A stretch of DNA of 64,000 nt, from positions 3,157,501 through 3,221,500 of the forward strand of contig NZ_JAAVJL010000001.1 of assembly GCF_012863495.1 (NCBI RefSeq). The letters run 5' to 3'. Below the pieces are notes generated by a model. It was not told where the DNA came from, did not search any database, and worked only from the letters and a program-made list of their open reading frames with translations. Shown one piece after another: positions 35,243-44,581 of this stretch. This stretch comes from Pseudanabaena yagii GIHE-NHR1 (lineage in GTDB: Bacteria > Cyanobacteriota > Cyanobacteriia > Pseudanabaenales > Pseudanabaenaceae). Made by a program: the position numbers and the translations under genes. Every line of letters begins with the position of its first letter. The first letter of the stretch is position 1.

Positions 35243-35285
35243 GTATGCTATGATACATGTATGATTTTATGTATGTAGCTAACTT
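35243..35285 (+). promoter_or_regulatory. Candidate NtcA-type promoter upstream of the porin gene
   Basis: GTATGCTATGATAC (35243-35256) fits the NtcA consensus GTA-N8-TAC and is followed after 23 bp by TAACTT (35280-35285), fitting the TA-N3-T -10 element of class II NtcA promoters. It lies about 190 bp upstream of the porin start. This is sequence match only; such short motifs also occur by chance. Confidence 0.4.
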
Positions 35286-35441
35286 ATCAGTATCCGTAGT
35301 CATGAAAGAGTAATTTGAATAAATCTACTCCCATAGATTGACCTAATGTTTCATTAGAAGTCAGTTCATATGTCATCCCGACGGAATACATACATATCAG
35401 AAATGCATCAAACCGAAATTTACTCTCGTGAGGAGTGGAAT

Positions 35442-37073
35442 ATGAAAAAAGTATCTTTGAATTTGGCTGGTAGCCTTGGCTTGCTAAGTGTTATTGGCGC
35501 AGTAGCCGCAAGTCCAACTTTTGCAGAAACCACTACCGTTTCGCAAATCAACCAAACTATGAGCAATGATCCAGTTGCTCAGAATGTAACTTCTGTATCT
35601 CAACTCAGCGATGTTAAGCCTACTGATTGGGCTTTTACCGCATTGCAATCCTTGGTAGAGCGCTACGGTTGTATCGCTGGCTATCCCGATCGCACTTTCC
35701 GTGGTAAGCAAGCAACTAGCCGTTACGAGTTTGCAGCTGGTTTGAATGCTTGTTTAGACAAAATCAACGAAATTATTTCCGCAGGTCTAGCTGACAAGGT
35801 TAGCAAAGAAGACCTCGCCACTTTGAAAAAGCTCCAAGAAGAGTTTGCTGCTGAACTAGCAACCCTTCGTGGTCGTGTTGATGCTCTTGATGCCAAAGTC
35901 ACCAAACTTGAAGCTCAACAGTTCTCCACCACCACCAAACTGACTGGTGAAGCAATCATGGCGGTAACAGGTGCAAGTGGTAATGCCCTTGCGCCAACAA
36001 ATACTAATGTTTTTGTAACTAGCCGTGTTCGTCTCAACCTCAACACCAGCTTTACAGGTAGCGACTTGTTACTAACAAGACTAGAAGTTGGTAATGGTGG
36101 TACTAGCATCCCAACAGCATTTGGTGCAGGTTCTACGATTCAGAATGCTTCCAGTGTTAATAACTCCAGCAACATTGGCTTTGGAACCTATGGTCAAGAC
36201 TACGCAGGATTAACTGCTGGTTCAACCTTCACTCTCGCCAAACTGCGCTATGACTTCAATATTGGCAATGATGCCCGTGTATCTATTGGTCCTGTGATGC
36301 ATGCATATGATCACATTGACGTAAACACCTATGCCAATAATGAAGCTTACGACTTTAGCTCTACATTCTTCATCAATAACCCTCTCCATGTTTTGATCAA
36401 TGGTCAAAATGGTGGTGCTGGTGCTGCATTTGATTGGAATATTGCAAAGAGTGCTTTCACATTGCGCGGTCTCTACCTAGCTGGTAACGGTAACCAACCA
36501 GCCGCAGCTACGGGTGTCAATCGTGGTTTGTTTGGAGATCCTTACCAAGCAACTGCTGAGTTAGAGTTTGCACCTAAAAATGCTGACGGTGATAAGCCAT
36601 TTGCGATCAAACTGCTTTACACCAATGGTGCAGTAAACAATGCAACTATTAACAGTGGCGGTGTAAACGTTGAGTGGAAGTTTGCTAAAGGTGCAGCTTT
36701 GTTCGGTCGCTATGGCTTCGGTACGATTGACAATCGTGGTGTTGCTATTAGTACTGTCCCTAGCTTTACTTCTGGTCTCTTTACTGGTGGAGCTACCTCT
36801 ACAGATACAAGCTTGAGTCCTCAAACTTGGATGTTTGGTTTTGCTTTCCCAGATCTATTTAAAGAAGGCGCTTTGGCAGGTATTGCTGTTGGTCAACCAT
36901 TGATCACAAGCGCTATCGGCAATGCAACTCAAACTAACTTGGAATTGTTCTACAACTTCCCAGTATCGAGCAATATTCGTATTACTCCTGATGTTCAGTT
37001 TGTCTTTAACCCTAATAACGTATCTGGAAGCACCATTTTCGTTGGTACTTTGAGAACTGTATTCTCGTTCTAA
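35442..37073 (+). CDS. Outer membrane porin with SLH domain (OprB/iron-uptake porin type)
   Basis: A 543-residue cyanobacterial major outer-membrane porin. The ATG at 35442 follows GAGGAG by a suitable distance and opens a signal peptide (MKKVSLNLAGSLGLLSVIGA... cleaving after TFA), which rules out the longer open frame from 35370. The SLH segment (about 55-115) reads LSDVKPTDWAFTALQSLVER and contains CIAGYPDRTFRGKQATSRYEF. A coiled coil (about 120-170, LATLRGRVDALDAKVTKLEAQ) precedes a beta-barrel of the OprB-like family ending in phenylalanine (LRTVFSF), as required by the barrel assembly machinery. Related proteins transport small ions including iron. Confidence 0.92.
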   Translation: MKKVSLNLAGSLGLLSVIGAVAASPTFAETTTVSQINQTMSNDPVAQNVTSVSQLSDVKPTDWAFTALQSLVERYGCIAGYPDRTFRGKQATSRYEFAAGLNACLDKINEIISAGLADKVSKEDLATLKKLQEEFAAELATLRGRVDALDAKVTKLEAQQFSTTTKLTGEAIMAVTGASGNALAPTNTNVFVTSRVRLNLNTSFTGSDLLLTRLEVGNGGTSIPTAFGAGSTIQNASSVNNSSNIGFGTYGQDYAGLTAGSTFTLAKLRYDFNIGNDARVSIGPVMHAYDHIDVNTYANNEAYDFSSTFFINNPLHVLINGQNGGAGAAFDWNIAKSAFTLRGLYLAGNGNQPAAATGVNRGLFGDPYQATAELEFAPKNADGDKPFAIKLLYTNGAVNNATINSGGVNVEWKFAKGAALFGRYGFGTIDNRGVAISTVPSFTSGLFTGGATSTDTSLSPQTWMFGFAFPDLFKEGALAGIAVGQPLITSAIGNATQTNLELFYNFPVSSNIRITPDVQFVFNPNNVSGSTIFVGTLRTVFSF

Positions 37074-37076
37074 TCT

Positions 37077-37135
37077 AAAAAGGGACGCAAAGCGTCCCTT
37101 TTTAATTCTAGGGGTGGTGCATAGCACTACCCCTA
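37077..37135. terminator. Porin terminator and adjacent hairpin
   Basis: AAAAAGGGACGC-AAA-GCGTCCCTTTTT (37077-37103) ends the porin gene 3 bp after its stop. A second hairpin at 37109-37135 (TAGGGGTGGTGC-ATA-GCACTACCCCTA) lies before the convergent gene's end. Confidence 0.8.
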
Positions 37136-37146
37136 TTTTCATTTGA

Positions 37147-37563
37147 TTATCTGATCCCAATTAGGGTCTTTGCCATTGGGAAATAAGTTGCCCATACTTT
37201 GGGATCAGGACGACTTGACCACTCATTGCGGGAAACAATCAGCTGCAAAATAATAGCGGCTTGATCTTGATATGGATTTTGGGCTGTCACTTTCACAGAT
37301 ACATCAGATACTAGAACTTCGCGATCAAAGGCGCGTTGAGCCGCCGATCGCGCAAGTGTCTCAGCCTTACGAGTCATAACCTCAAAACCTTCATCTTGAT
37401 TGACGAGCATCCGAATATCGACCTCACGACGTTCAGCCACAGCACTGCTAGCGATCGCCAGCGTTGATAAAGTTGCGATCGCTGAGACCAACAAGTAGTT
37501 AGTAAATCTACGCAAGTGCTTTACCACGGGAAAAATCGGAGAAACATGCGAGTTGTTTTTCAT
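37147..37563 (-). CDS. Exported hypothetical protein
   Basis: Started at MKNNSHVSPIF (37563) the protein has 138 residues; the open frame begins 20 codons earlier at 37623. A signal-like hydrophobic segment (about 18-42, YLLVSAIATLSTLAIASSAVA) is followed by a mature domain of about 95 residues with EVDIRMLVNQDEGFEVMTRK and VSVKVTAQNPYQDQAAIIL. I do not recognise a family with certainty. It diverges from the giant Hsp70-like gene across about 230 bp. Confidence 0.65.
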   Translation of the reverse strand: MKNNSHVSPIFPVVKHLRRFTNYLLVSAIATLSTLAIASSAVAERREVDIRMLVNQDEGFEVMTRKAETLARSAAQRAFDREVLVSDVSVKVTAQNPYQDQAAIILQLIVSRNEWSSRPDPKVWATYFPMAKTLIGIR

Positions 37564-37793
37564 AGTTATCTTCGCCAGAAACTCACAAAAAAATTTATAG
37601 AAAAATCGCCAAGATATTAGCAAAAAACTGGGAAAGATGTGTGCTATTGTCTGCTAACAAATTTGGCTTTAAAGTTTAGCTCATTCGAGAGCAAATTTAA
37701 CTGCCAATTTATTTCTTTCACTCGCCTTTCACTTTTCCATTGTTATTAAACATTGTTTATTTGTGTCGTCATGGAGGTCATCTAGGGGGCGTT

Positions 37794-40700
37794 ATGTCAA
37801 AAGTTCTGATTAGTAGTTTGATCGATGAAATTAATACATTGCTGAGCCGCCCTGTTGGATCAGTATCTAGGAAAGCATCTCCAGATACAATTCATCAAAG
37901 AGAGCAGCTAAAGCAATTGCGATCGCATCTTGAGGGTCTAACCGATGACTCACAGCTAGGGAACTTAGACAAACAATGCCAAGCATTGGTCACGCGCTTG
38001 CAAAAAAGCCATACAGATATTGATAGCCCCACATCTAACCCTCAATCGGCTAGAACAGATAAACTAGAAACATTGCCAACCCTATTAGTCAGCCCAGTAG
38101 TTAGCAACTCATTTGGTGCTGAATCTGACTTGATACAGGAGACTAGCACAATGACGAATGGTACACCTGAATCCAATTCATTTGTCAACGATCGCATGAT
38201 TGCCGCACTCCAGCAAGCAATTCAACAAACATTGCAGCAGGTGGTCAAAGAGTCAGTTCAGCTATCTGTGCAACAAGTTGTTAGCCAAACCTTTGCCGTA
38301 GAACGTGCCCTCATGGTGGGTGAAATTTCGGCAAGCATAAATAAACTGGTCGAATCGCAACAGCGATCTCAAATAAGTCAGGAATTAATAACCTTAAATC
38401 AACAAAAGCAAAAGTTAAGCGCTGAAATCTCGCAGTTAGAATCTGATCGTGCGGCTTGGATGCAACAGTTTCAAGAATTTCAAGCCTCACAACAGGAATC
38501 GTTAGACCATTCTTTGCGATCGGTAAAGACCTACCTACAGGATCAAATTCGCGATCAAATTACTGATACTGTCCAGCAGACTGTTACAGGAACTGTTAAC
38601 CAAACCGTAGCACAAACGCTGCAAGAGACGCTACAGGATAATTTAGGTAGCTTACCATCTGCTACAAATCCAGATATTGACTCCCAACGTGAGCAAGAAT
38701 TTGCGGATAAGGTGCAAGAGCAAACAGATCGTTTTTTACTGCATCTAGATCAAATGTTTAGCTCTACTTTTCGATCGCTAGAGCAGGATATCCAAGAGTA
38801 CCAAAACTCAATCGAAGCGAAACTCGGTCACATAGAGACCCTAGAGCAAAAAGGAGAAGCTTTAATTAATGCCTTAGTTGATCGGATTAGCCAACAGAAA
38901 GAGAATCCAGTTGAGCAGATTGCACCAGAAACCATATTGCCTGAATTACCAGATGATATTCCACCCCAATATCTAGAAACTGCTGCTGAACCTGCTGACG
39001 AAAATCTTATCAATGCCTTGTTAGCTGGTAATGAATTTGGAGAGCCAATTGTCGAGCCAGTTGAAGCACAAGTTATTGAGGTGTCTCCTCTCGATATTGT
39101 CCTTTCTCAAGATGAAGTAGTTCATGAAGATATTAATCATGAAGATAGCAATATAGAAGCATTAGATTCTCTGTTGGAGCAAGAAGATTCTGCTGAAAAT
39201 GAAATAGCCAATGATAGCAGCATTAATAGCTCTGATGACGATGACTCAGAAATTACGGAAATAGAGGTTGTCTTAGGTGCACCCTCCGATACTCTATTCG
39301 AGATTCCTGATGTCAGTACAACCTCTGAATCATTATCCGAAGCTCTAGGTGACATAGAAAATTTAGACCTAGATACGAGTGCGATCTCCGATCACCAAAG
39401 TGCTCTTAATGCTCTTCATCTCAATCCCGACTTTGATGTAGAAGCTGAGACCCAATTAGTTGAAACCTTTGATCAGCAAGGCAATAGAGGCACAGAAATT
39501 GATGAAATTGATTTGCAAGCATTAAATACTTCCTCCGCATTAGCCAGTGAAGCAGGACAAACAATTGATGAACCTGCTGAACTTTTGCAATGGCTAGATG
39601 AAACTAGCAATCGTCCTAATTCAGCAACAAACATCGCTGAGGTTTCTGCTGATCAGGATTTGTTATCGTGGTTGGGGAATGATGCCCTCGACATGGCAAA
39701 ATTGCCAATGCAACCGCCGCCAACTCAGCCATCTATTCCTACTAACTCAATATCGGATTTAGCAATCCTAAATGATAGCGCTATTGATTCCCTAGATAGC
39801 CAAGGTGTCCCCCATGAGATGCCAGAAAATGACATTCTAGATCATGGTATAGAAAATGGAATTGATCAGTTTTTTCATAATTCCTTTAGTGATCAAGCCT
39901 CTGATTCAGAAGAATCCCTAATATTATTGACTAACAAAACTGTCAGTAATGTTGAATTTCCTGAATGGGAGGATTCCTTAGTTAATGAATTGAGTTCTGA
40001 TCTAGAGCGTCTTGATGCGGGTTTAGGTGCGGATCTCAATATTGCAAATAGTCTAGATCAATTTATTCGGAATACTCCCTATTCAGCAACGAACTGGCAG
40101 ACTGACGAGTCACATGCTTATCCCACAATTATTGATGTCTCCGCTAAAGCATCATCATCACCCACACAGCAGTCGTTAACTGATGTATCAGAAATTCCTG
40201 ACATCATTGATAATCCCGATGATTTATTTGCTGCTGAAGCCTTAGGCAATACTCAAGATAATTTGCCATTTAACCGACTCAGTGAGAAGTCAGAAATAGT
40301 TATTGATCCAGCATTGCAGTCATCTCCTTTTAGTAATGACTCTAGTGAAATTCCTGAAATTTTCGATGATCCTGAATCTCTATTTTCCCAGACATCTGAA
40401 GAAGACCAATCTCAAGGAGAAAAATCTTCTGCTAATGATGAAGATATGGATGCGATTTTTGCTGACATAATTGCGGAAACTGCTGCAAAGTATGCCCCAC
40501 CGACTCCATTTGAGAGCAATGATGAAATTGATGCCTTGTTTCAAGCAACTGGACAGGCTAATCAAACTGAATCATCTAGTAATGTTCATTCTGAAACTGA
40601 TGTTTCCACTAGTTCTCAAGGATTTGTTGATCGCAATAGAGACAAATTAGATGAAAGTAGACTTGATACGCTTTTATTTGGATTCGATCCTGATACTGAG

Positions 40701-43196
40701 ATAGAGCATGTTTTTATTAATCAATTTGAGCGCTCAGATATCTCATCTGGCTCTCAGCCTCCTACCAATAAAAATGATGCGCGTATTCAAGAGCTAAATG
40801 AAATTGATACAGTCATGCAAGAGTGGCAGCGTGATGAGTATGCTGAAATAGATGTTGGTGCTGTTACCATGCAAGGATCTTTCGACTTTGCTGAGCCTAT
40901 TGAGGTTGTTGAAGAACTCGATACAATTTTGCAAGGTTTTGCGGGGACAGAAACCTCTGATCTCACAGGTTCTTCAGAGGAAACTAACTTTGCGCCGATT
41001 GAGGATATGGCAACGGTTTTAGAAGATCCGATTGGCAATGTGACCCAAGATGATGAGTGGAGTGCAGCTCTAGAGGCTTTGGAGGCAAAATTAACTCAAC
41101 CGATCGCTTATGACCGTAAGCCTGAAGTTGGAGAACTATCCGCCGATGAGTTTTTTGCATCCCTCGAAAATAGTAAGCTCAATGTATTTGCTAATGAGAT
41201 AGAGGAATCTCCGTTATCTCCTGATTGGGACTCAACATCATCTACAGGAGCAAGTTTAGAAGATTTAGTCAGCGATGCTGAGGATGACTCAGATGACTTA
41301 TTGCTCAATGAGTTTGCGGATACTCAAGATCAAGTCGTTGAAAATGATTGGGACAATCTCCTCCACGATTTAAATGCTTTTAATTTTCGTGAGCCTTTGC
41401 TAGATGATCGCCGCGAGCAGCTTGGACTATCATCAGTCGCACCGATTACGGACAGTCTTGACAATGTTTTAGATATTGATTCACTAGTCGTAGAATCTCG
41501 CAGTGCCGCACTCATACCTCCTCCATCTGAGAAGGAAGTATATAGCCTAGATGATACTTGGGTTATTGGTATAGATTTTGGTAGTACCGCACTGCGTACT
41601 AGCTTACTGAATGCTAATACAGGTAAGGTTTATTCTTTGTATTTAGATGATGTTGATGAACTTCCCTGTCGGCTAGTCTGGACTGAAGATCACAGTCTGG
41701 ATGATCCGATAACTAAGGATATTCGGGTGCTTCTTAAGAAATCCCAGATATCGGATTTAGAAAATGGGGAAGTGGCAATCACCCATTTTAAGCAGTTCTT
41801 GAAACTGGGATTACCCTATCGTGGAGTTAGTACTTGGCAGCCAATTATTCAATGGTCGGATAGTCATCAGGCAAATTTGCGCTGGTTGATCGCTGCACTT
41901 AAAAATCTGATTGAACAAATTCAAACCCGTGCCAATCATCCGAAACTGCCTGATCTAGGCTTGATTTTATTAAAGCTCAGTGGTGTGGTATTTGGATATC
42001 CAGCGAGTTGGTCAGATACCTATGTACTGAATATACGCGAATCAATTCTCAAATCAGGACTAGTTGCACAACCAGAGCAGGTAATGGCAGTTGATCAAGC
42101 GATCGCTCCAGTGTTGGCTTTGATCCATGAGCAGAAAACTTCCCAAGAAATTACGCTCCTCATAGATGCAGGGGCAGTCACAACCAGTCTATGTTTAATC
42201 AAAGGCAGTCTGGATCGGAAAACGAGCGATCGCTCAAAATTACATATCCGCAGTCTGGACTATGCAGGTAATAGCTTGAGCCAAGATATTATCGTGCAGT
42301 TGTTCTATCCCCATTGGCAATTAATTACTAACCCCAATCGTCATCTTTGCAAGTTTGATCATCTCACTTTGCCAGAAGTCGCCACAGAGTCACCACAACA
42401 ACGGATTCCCCTACAACAGTACTTACTAGGTTCTAATGTTGGTCAACAGATGTTGGAATTAGCCGATCGCCTTAAGGTCACCTTTGGGCAAGACATTAGT
42501 GTTGATAGTTGGAATGAGGATTTGCTGGGGCAGCCGATTGTGGTGTTACGCCGTGAAGTGGAAAACTTGATTTTGCAACCATTTATCCAACGCATTAATC
42601 GTGAACTTAATGCCATTATTAGCAATGCGGGTATTTTAGGAGAAGATGTGCGCCAAGTGCTGCTCCTTGGCAATACTATGAATATTCCATTGCTGTCCCG
42701 TTGGTTAGCCCAAAAACTGCCTAATGCCAAGATCGATCCCTTGGGTGCATCGGTTGTCGCCAATGGTTTAGCAGTTGCTCCCCTATATGCAAACTTACAT
42801 GATGTGGCACGCCAGCAATATTCCGATTATTTCCTATTGCAAGAGATTTGCCGCCTCAACCTCACCCAATCTGTCAATCCTAACCAATTGCTGAAGCAGT
42901 TACAAATGCGGGGTGTCAATATTAAGGCTTGTCGCGATCGCATCCTCAGTATTTTGCAAGGTGATTTGCCAGAAGGAATTTTCCCTTGGCAAGAGCCTGA
43001 ACATGGAGCCGTCTTAGAAGATCCAACCCTTAGCAGTGATCTATTCGCAGGTCGGTTGTTTGAGCTAGAGACCGATGGAACCTATCAGCCAAATGTGACT
43101 AAATTCCAGCAATTACGAGTCTACTTACAGGCGATTATTGGCAACATGAGTCAAACGCTCAATGAGCCATTAGTATTTCCTGAAGTCAAAGTCTAA
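37794..43196 (+). CDS. Giant protein with C-terminal Hsp70/actin-like ATPase domain
   Basis: The start at MSKVLISSLIDEINTLL (37794) follows a GGAGG/GGGGG stretch and gives 1800 residues. About 1-110 are mixed helical; about 120-300 form a Gln-rich coiled coil with repeats such as QQTLQQVVKESVQLSVQQVV and TDTVQQTVTGTVNQTVAQTL. About 340-1250 is acidic and largely disordered, with recurring motifs (SEIPDIIDNPDDLF, SEIPEIFDDPESLF, IDALFQATG). The C-terminal domain (about 1255-1790) is an Hsp70-like ATPase: WVIGIDFGSTALRTSLL (phosphate 1), FGYPASW (connect), ITLLIDAGAVTTSLCLI (phosphate 2) and VLLLGNTMNIPLLSRWL (adenosine). There is no DnaK substrate-binding domain. It is monocistronic with a strong terminator. 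The role is unknown; a structural or scaffold function is possible. Confidence 0.85.
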   Translation: MSKVLISSLIDEINTLLSRPVGSVSRKASPDTIHQREQLKQLRSHLEGLTDDSQLGNLDKQCQALVTRLQKSHTDIDSPTSNPQSARTDKLETLPTLLVSPVVSNSFGAESDLIQETSTMTNGTPESNSFVNDRMIAALQQAIQQTLQQVVKESVQLSVQQVVSQTFAVERALMVGEISASINKLVESQQRSQISQELITLNQQKQKLSAEISQLESDRAAWMQQFQEFQASQQESLDHSLRSVKTYLQDQIRDQITDTVQQTVTGTVNQTVAQTLQETLQDNLGSLPSATNPDIDSQREQEFADKVQEQTDRFLLHLDQMFSSTFRSLEQDIQEYQNSIEAKLGHIETLEQKGEALINALVDRISQQKENPVEQIAPETILPELPDDIPPQYLETAAEPADENLINALLAGNEFGEPIVEPVEAQVIEVSPLDIVLSQDEVVHEDINHEDSNIEALDSLLEQEDSAENEIANDSSINSSDDDDSEITEIEVVLGAPSDTLFEIPDVSTTSESLSEALGDIENLDLDTSAISDHQSALNALHLNPDFDVEAETQLVETFDQQGNRGTEIDEIDLQALNTSSALASEAGQTIDEPAELLQWLDETSNRPNSATNIAEVSADQDLLSWLGNDALDMAKLPMQPPPTQPSIPTNSISDLAILNDSAIDSLDSQGVPHEMPENDILDHGIENGIDQFFHNSFSDQASDSEESLILLTNKTVSNVEFPEWEDSLVNELSSDLERLDAGLGADLNIANSLDQFIRNTPYSATNWQTDESHAYPTIIDVSAKASSSPTQQSLTDVSEIPDIIDNPDDLFAAEALGNTQDNLPFNRLSEKSEIVIDPALQSSPFSNDSSEIPEIFDDPESLFSQTSEEDQSQGEKSSANDEDMDAIFADIIAETAAKYAPPTPFESNDEIDALFQATGQANQTESSSNVHSETDVSTSSQGFVDRNRDKLDESRLDTLLFGFDPDTEIEHVFINQFERSDISSGSQPPTNKNDARIQELNEIDTVMQEWQRDEYAEIDVGAVTMQGSFDFAEPIEVVEELDTILQGFAGTETSDLTGSSEETNFAPIEDMATVLEDPIGNVTQDDEWSAALEALEAKLTQPIAYDRKPEVGELSADEFFASLENSKLNVFANEIEESPLSPDWDSTSSTGASLEDLVSDAEDDSDDLLLNEFADTQDQVVENDWDNLLHDLNAFNFREPLLDDRREQLGLSSVAPITDSLDNVLDIDSLVVESRSAALIPPPSEKEVYSLDDTWVIGIDFGSTALRTSLLNANTGKVYSLYLDDVDELPCRLVWTEDHSLDDPITKDIRVLLKKSQISDLENGEVAITHFKQFLKLGLPYRGVSTWQPIIQWSDSHQANLRWLIAALKNLIEQIQTRANHPKLPDLGLILLKLSGVVFGYPASWSDTYVLNIRESILKSGLVAQPEQVMAVDQAIAPVLALIHEQKTSQEITLLIDAGAVTTSLCLIKGSLDRKTSDRSKLHIRSLDYAGNSLSQDIIVQLFYPHWQLITNPNRHLCKFDHLTLPEVATESPQQRIPLQQYLLGSNVGQQMLELADRLKVTFGQDISVDSWNEDLLGQPIVVLRREVENLILQPFIQRINRELNAIISNAGILGEDVRQVLLLGNTMNIPLLSRWLAQKLPNAKIDPLGASVVANGLAVAPLYANLHDVARQQYSDYFLLQEICRLNLTQSVNPNQLLKQLQMRGVNIKACRDRILSILQGDLPEGIFPWQEPEHGAVLEDPTLSSDLFAGRLFELETDGTYQPNVTKFQQLRVYLQAIIGNMSQTLNEPLVFPEVKV

Positions 43197-43225
43197 AAAA
43201 GTGGTCGCTTAGCGACCACTTTTTT
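43195..43225. terminator. Bidirectional terminator
   Basis: AAAAAAGTGGTCGC-TTA-GCGACCACTTTTTT: a 14-bp perfect stem with T6 on both strands, between the convergent Hsp70-like gene and cobI. It overlaps both stop codons. Confidence 0.88.
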
Positions 43226-43955
43226 ATTGAGGATTAGTTTGGCTGGGAATCATCACGATTGCCCAATAGGGAACGTTATCGGGATCAACTTCAGCGATTG
43301 GCTTAATTACTTGATTGGGCAAAGTTGCCCGTTCGATATACAAAGCCCTTTCAAAGAGATTTAATTCTTGCAAAATCGTTTTGATTTTTGCAAAATGTCT
43401 GCCAAGTTTAATAATTACAGCCGCATCAGCAACCGCTAGGCGATCGCGTAAAGTCTCTGCTTCCAAAGTCGCAGGCATAATGCTCAATACGTCATTGCGA
43501 AAAGTGAGAGGCGCACCGAGCATGGCAGCACTGGCAAAGGTGGAAGATATGCCGGGGATGACTTCGGTATGAAAGCGCTTAGAAAGACGATTAAAAATAT
43601 ACATAAATGAGCCGTAAAGCATTGGCTCGCCTTCGCACAGCACAGCAACATCGCGCCCAGCTTCTAAATGTTCGGCGATTTTCTCAGCGCCGATATCGTA
43701 ATAAGGTTGTGAAGATCTTTCTACGCTAAAGGGAAGAGGCATCGGTACTTCGATCTGATCAGGACGGATAAAGTCAGCAACGATCGCCCTCGCAAAAACC
43801 TTGCCGCTTTCCATCGTCGGATAGGCGATTACGGGAACTGAGGTTAAGATGCGATGTGCCTTAATGGTCAATAGCTCTGGATCGCCAGGTCCAATGCCTA
43901 GCCCATATAAATTTCCTTTTTTGACTTCATTCTCAACTGGTTCAACGGGTTTCAT
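43224..43955 (-). CDS. cobI: Precorrin-2 C20-methyltransferase
   Basis: An S-adenosylmethionine-dependent tetrapyrrole methylase adding the C20 methyl group to precorrin-2 (CobI) or its cobalt form (CbiL). The 243 residues contain the family N-terminal loop LYGLGIGPGDPELLTIKA and the SAM-binding VAVLCEGEPMLYGSFMYIF and VIPGISSTFASAAMLGAPLT, distinguishing it from CobJ/CobM-type paralogs by length and order. It is the last gene of the minus-strand cob cluster and overlaps cobH by 4 bp, so the two are translationally coupled. Confidence 0.92.
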   Translation of the reverse strand: MKPVEPVENEVKKGNLYGLGIGPGDPELLTIKAHRILTSVPVIAYPTMESGKVFARAIVADFIRPDQIEVPMPLPFSVERSSQPYYDIGAEKIAEHLEAGRDVAVLCEGEPMLYGSFMYIFNRLSKRFHTEVIPGISSTFASAAMLGAPLTFRNDVLSIMPATLEAETLRDRLAVADAAVIIKLGRHFAKIKTILQELNLFERALYIERATLPNQVIKPIAEVDPDNVPYWAIVMIPSQTNPQ

Positions 43956-44581
43956 AGCTCATTCTCCATAGCTAAAGCATTCAAGGCGGCGGCGCACATC
44001 GCACTTCCCCCACGCCGACCGTGAATGGTCAAAAAGGGGACACCACGACTATTTTCCGCTAAAGCTGCTTTTGACTCGATCGCACCGACAAAACCAACGG
44101 GGAATCCTAGTATAACGGCTGGCTTCGGAAAACCGTCATCAAGCAATTCTAAGAGTCGAAATAGTGCTGTAGGCGCATTACCGATCGCTATAATCGATCC
44201 TTCAATATGCGATCGCCAAAGTTCCATCGCTGCTGCCGATCGCGTATTACCAATTTGTTTGGCAAGGTCGGGAACTTCAGGTTCATTGAGAGTGCAAATT
44301 ACCGCATTATTCGCTGGTAAACGCTTACGAGTAACTCCATTAGCCACCATTTGTGCGTCACAGAGAATATTTGCGCCATTTTTCAATGCTTCTCTACTGA
44401 TTTTAACCACATCTTCAGAATAGGCGAGATCGTTAACAATATCGGTCATCCCACAGGAATGAATGAGGCGCACCGCCACCACTTCTAAATCCTGTGGCAA
44501 GATTGATAGATTTGCCTCAGAGCGAATTGTAGCAAAGGATTTACGATAGATTTCATTACCATCACGAATGTAATCAAGCAT
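43952..44581 (-). CDS. cobH: Precorrin-8X methylmutase
   Basis: Moves the C11 methyl group to C12, turning precorrin-8X into hydrogenobyrinic acid (or the cobalt counterpart in the CbiC route). The 209 residues show VAVRLIHSCGMTDIVNDLAYS with the catalytic histidine, ILCDAQMVANGVTR, AIGNAPTALFRLLEL and PAVILGFPVGFVGAIESKAAL, all typical of CobH/CbiC. It overlaps cobG by 8 bp upstream and cobI by 4 bp downstream, consistent with an operon. Confidence 0.94.
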   Translation of the reverse strand: MLDYIRDGNEIYRKSFATIRSEANLSILPQDLEVVAVRLIHSCGMTDIVNDLAYSEDVVKISREALKNGANILCDAQMVANGVTRKRLPANNAVICTLNEPEVPDLAKQIGNTRSAAAMELWRSHIEGSIIAIGNAPTALFRLLELLDDGFPKPAVILGFPVGFVGAIESKAALAENSRGVPFLTIHGRRGGSAMCAAALNALAMENEL

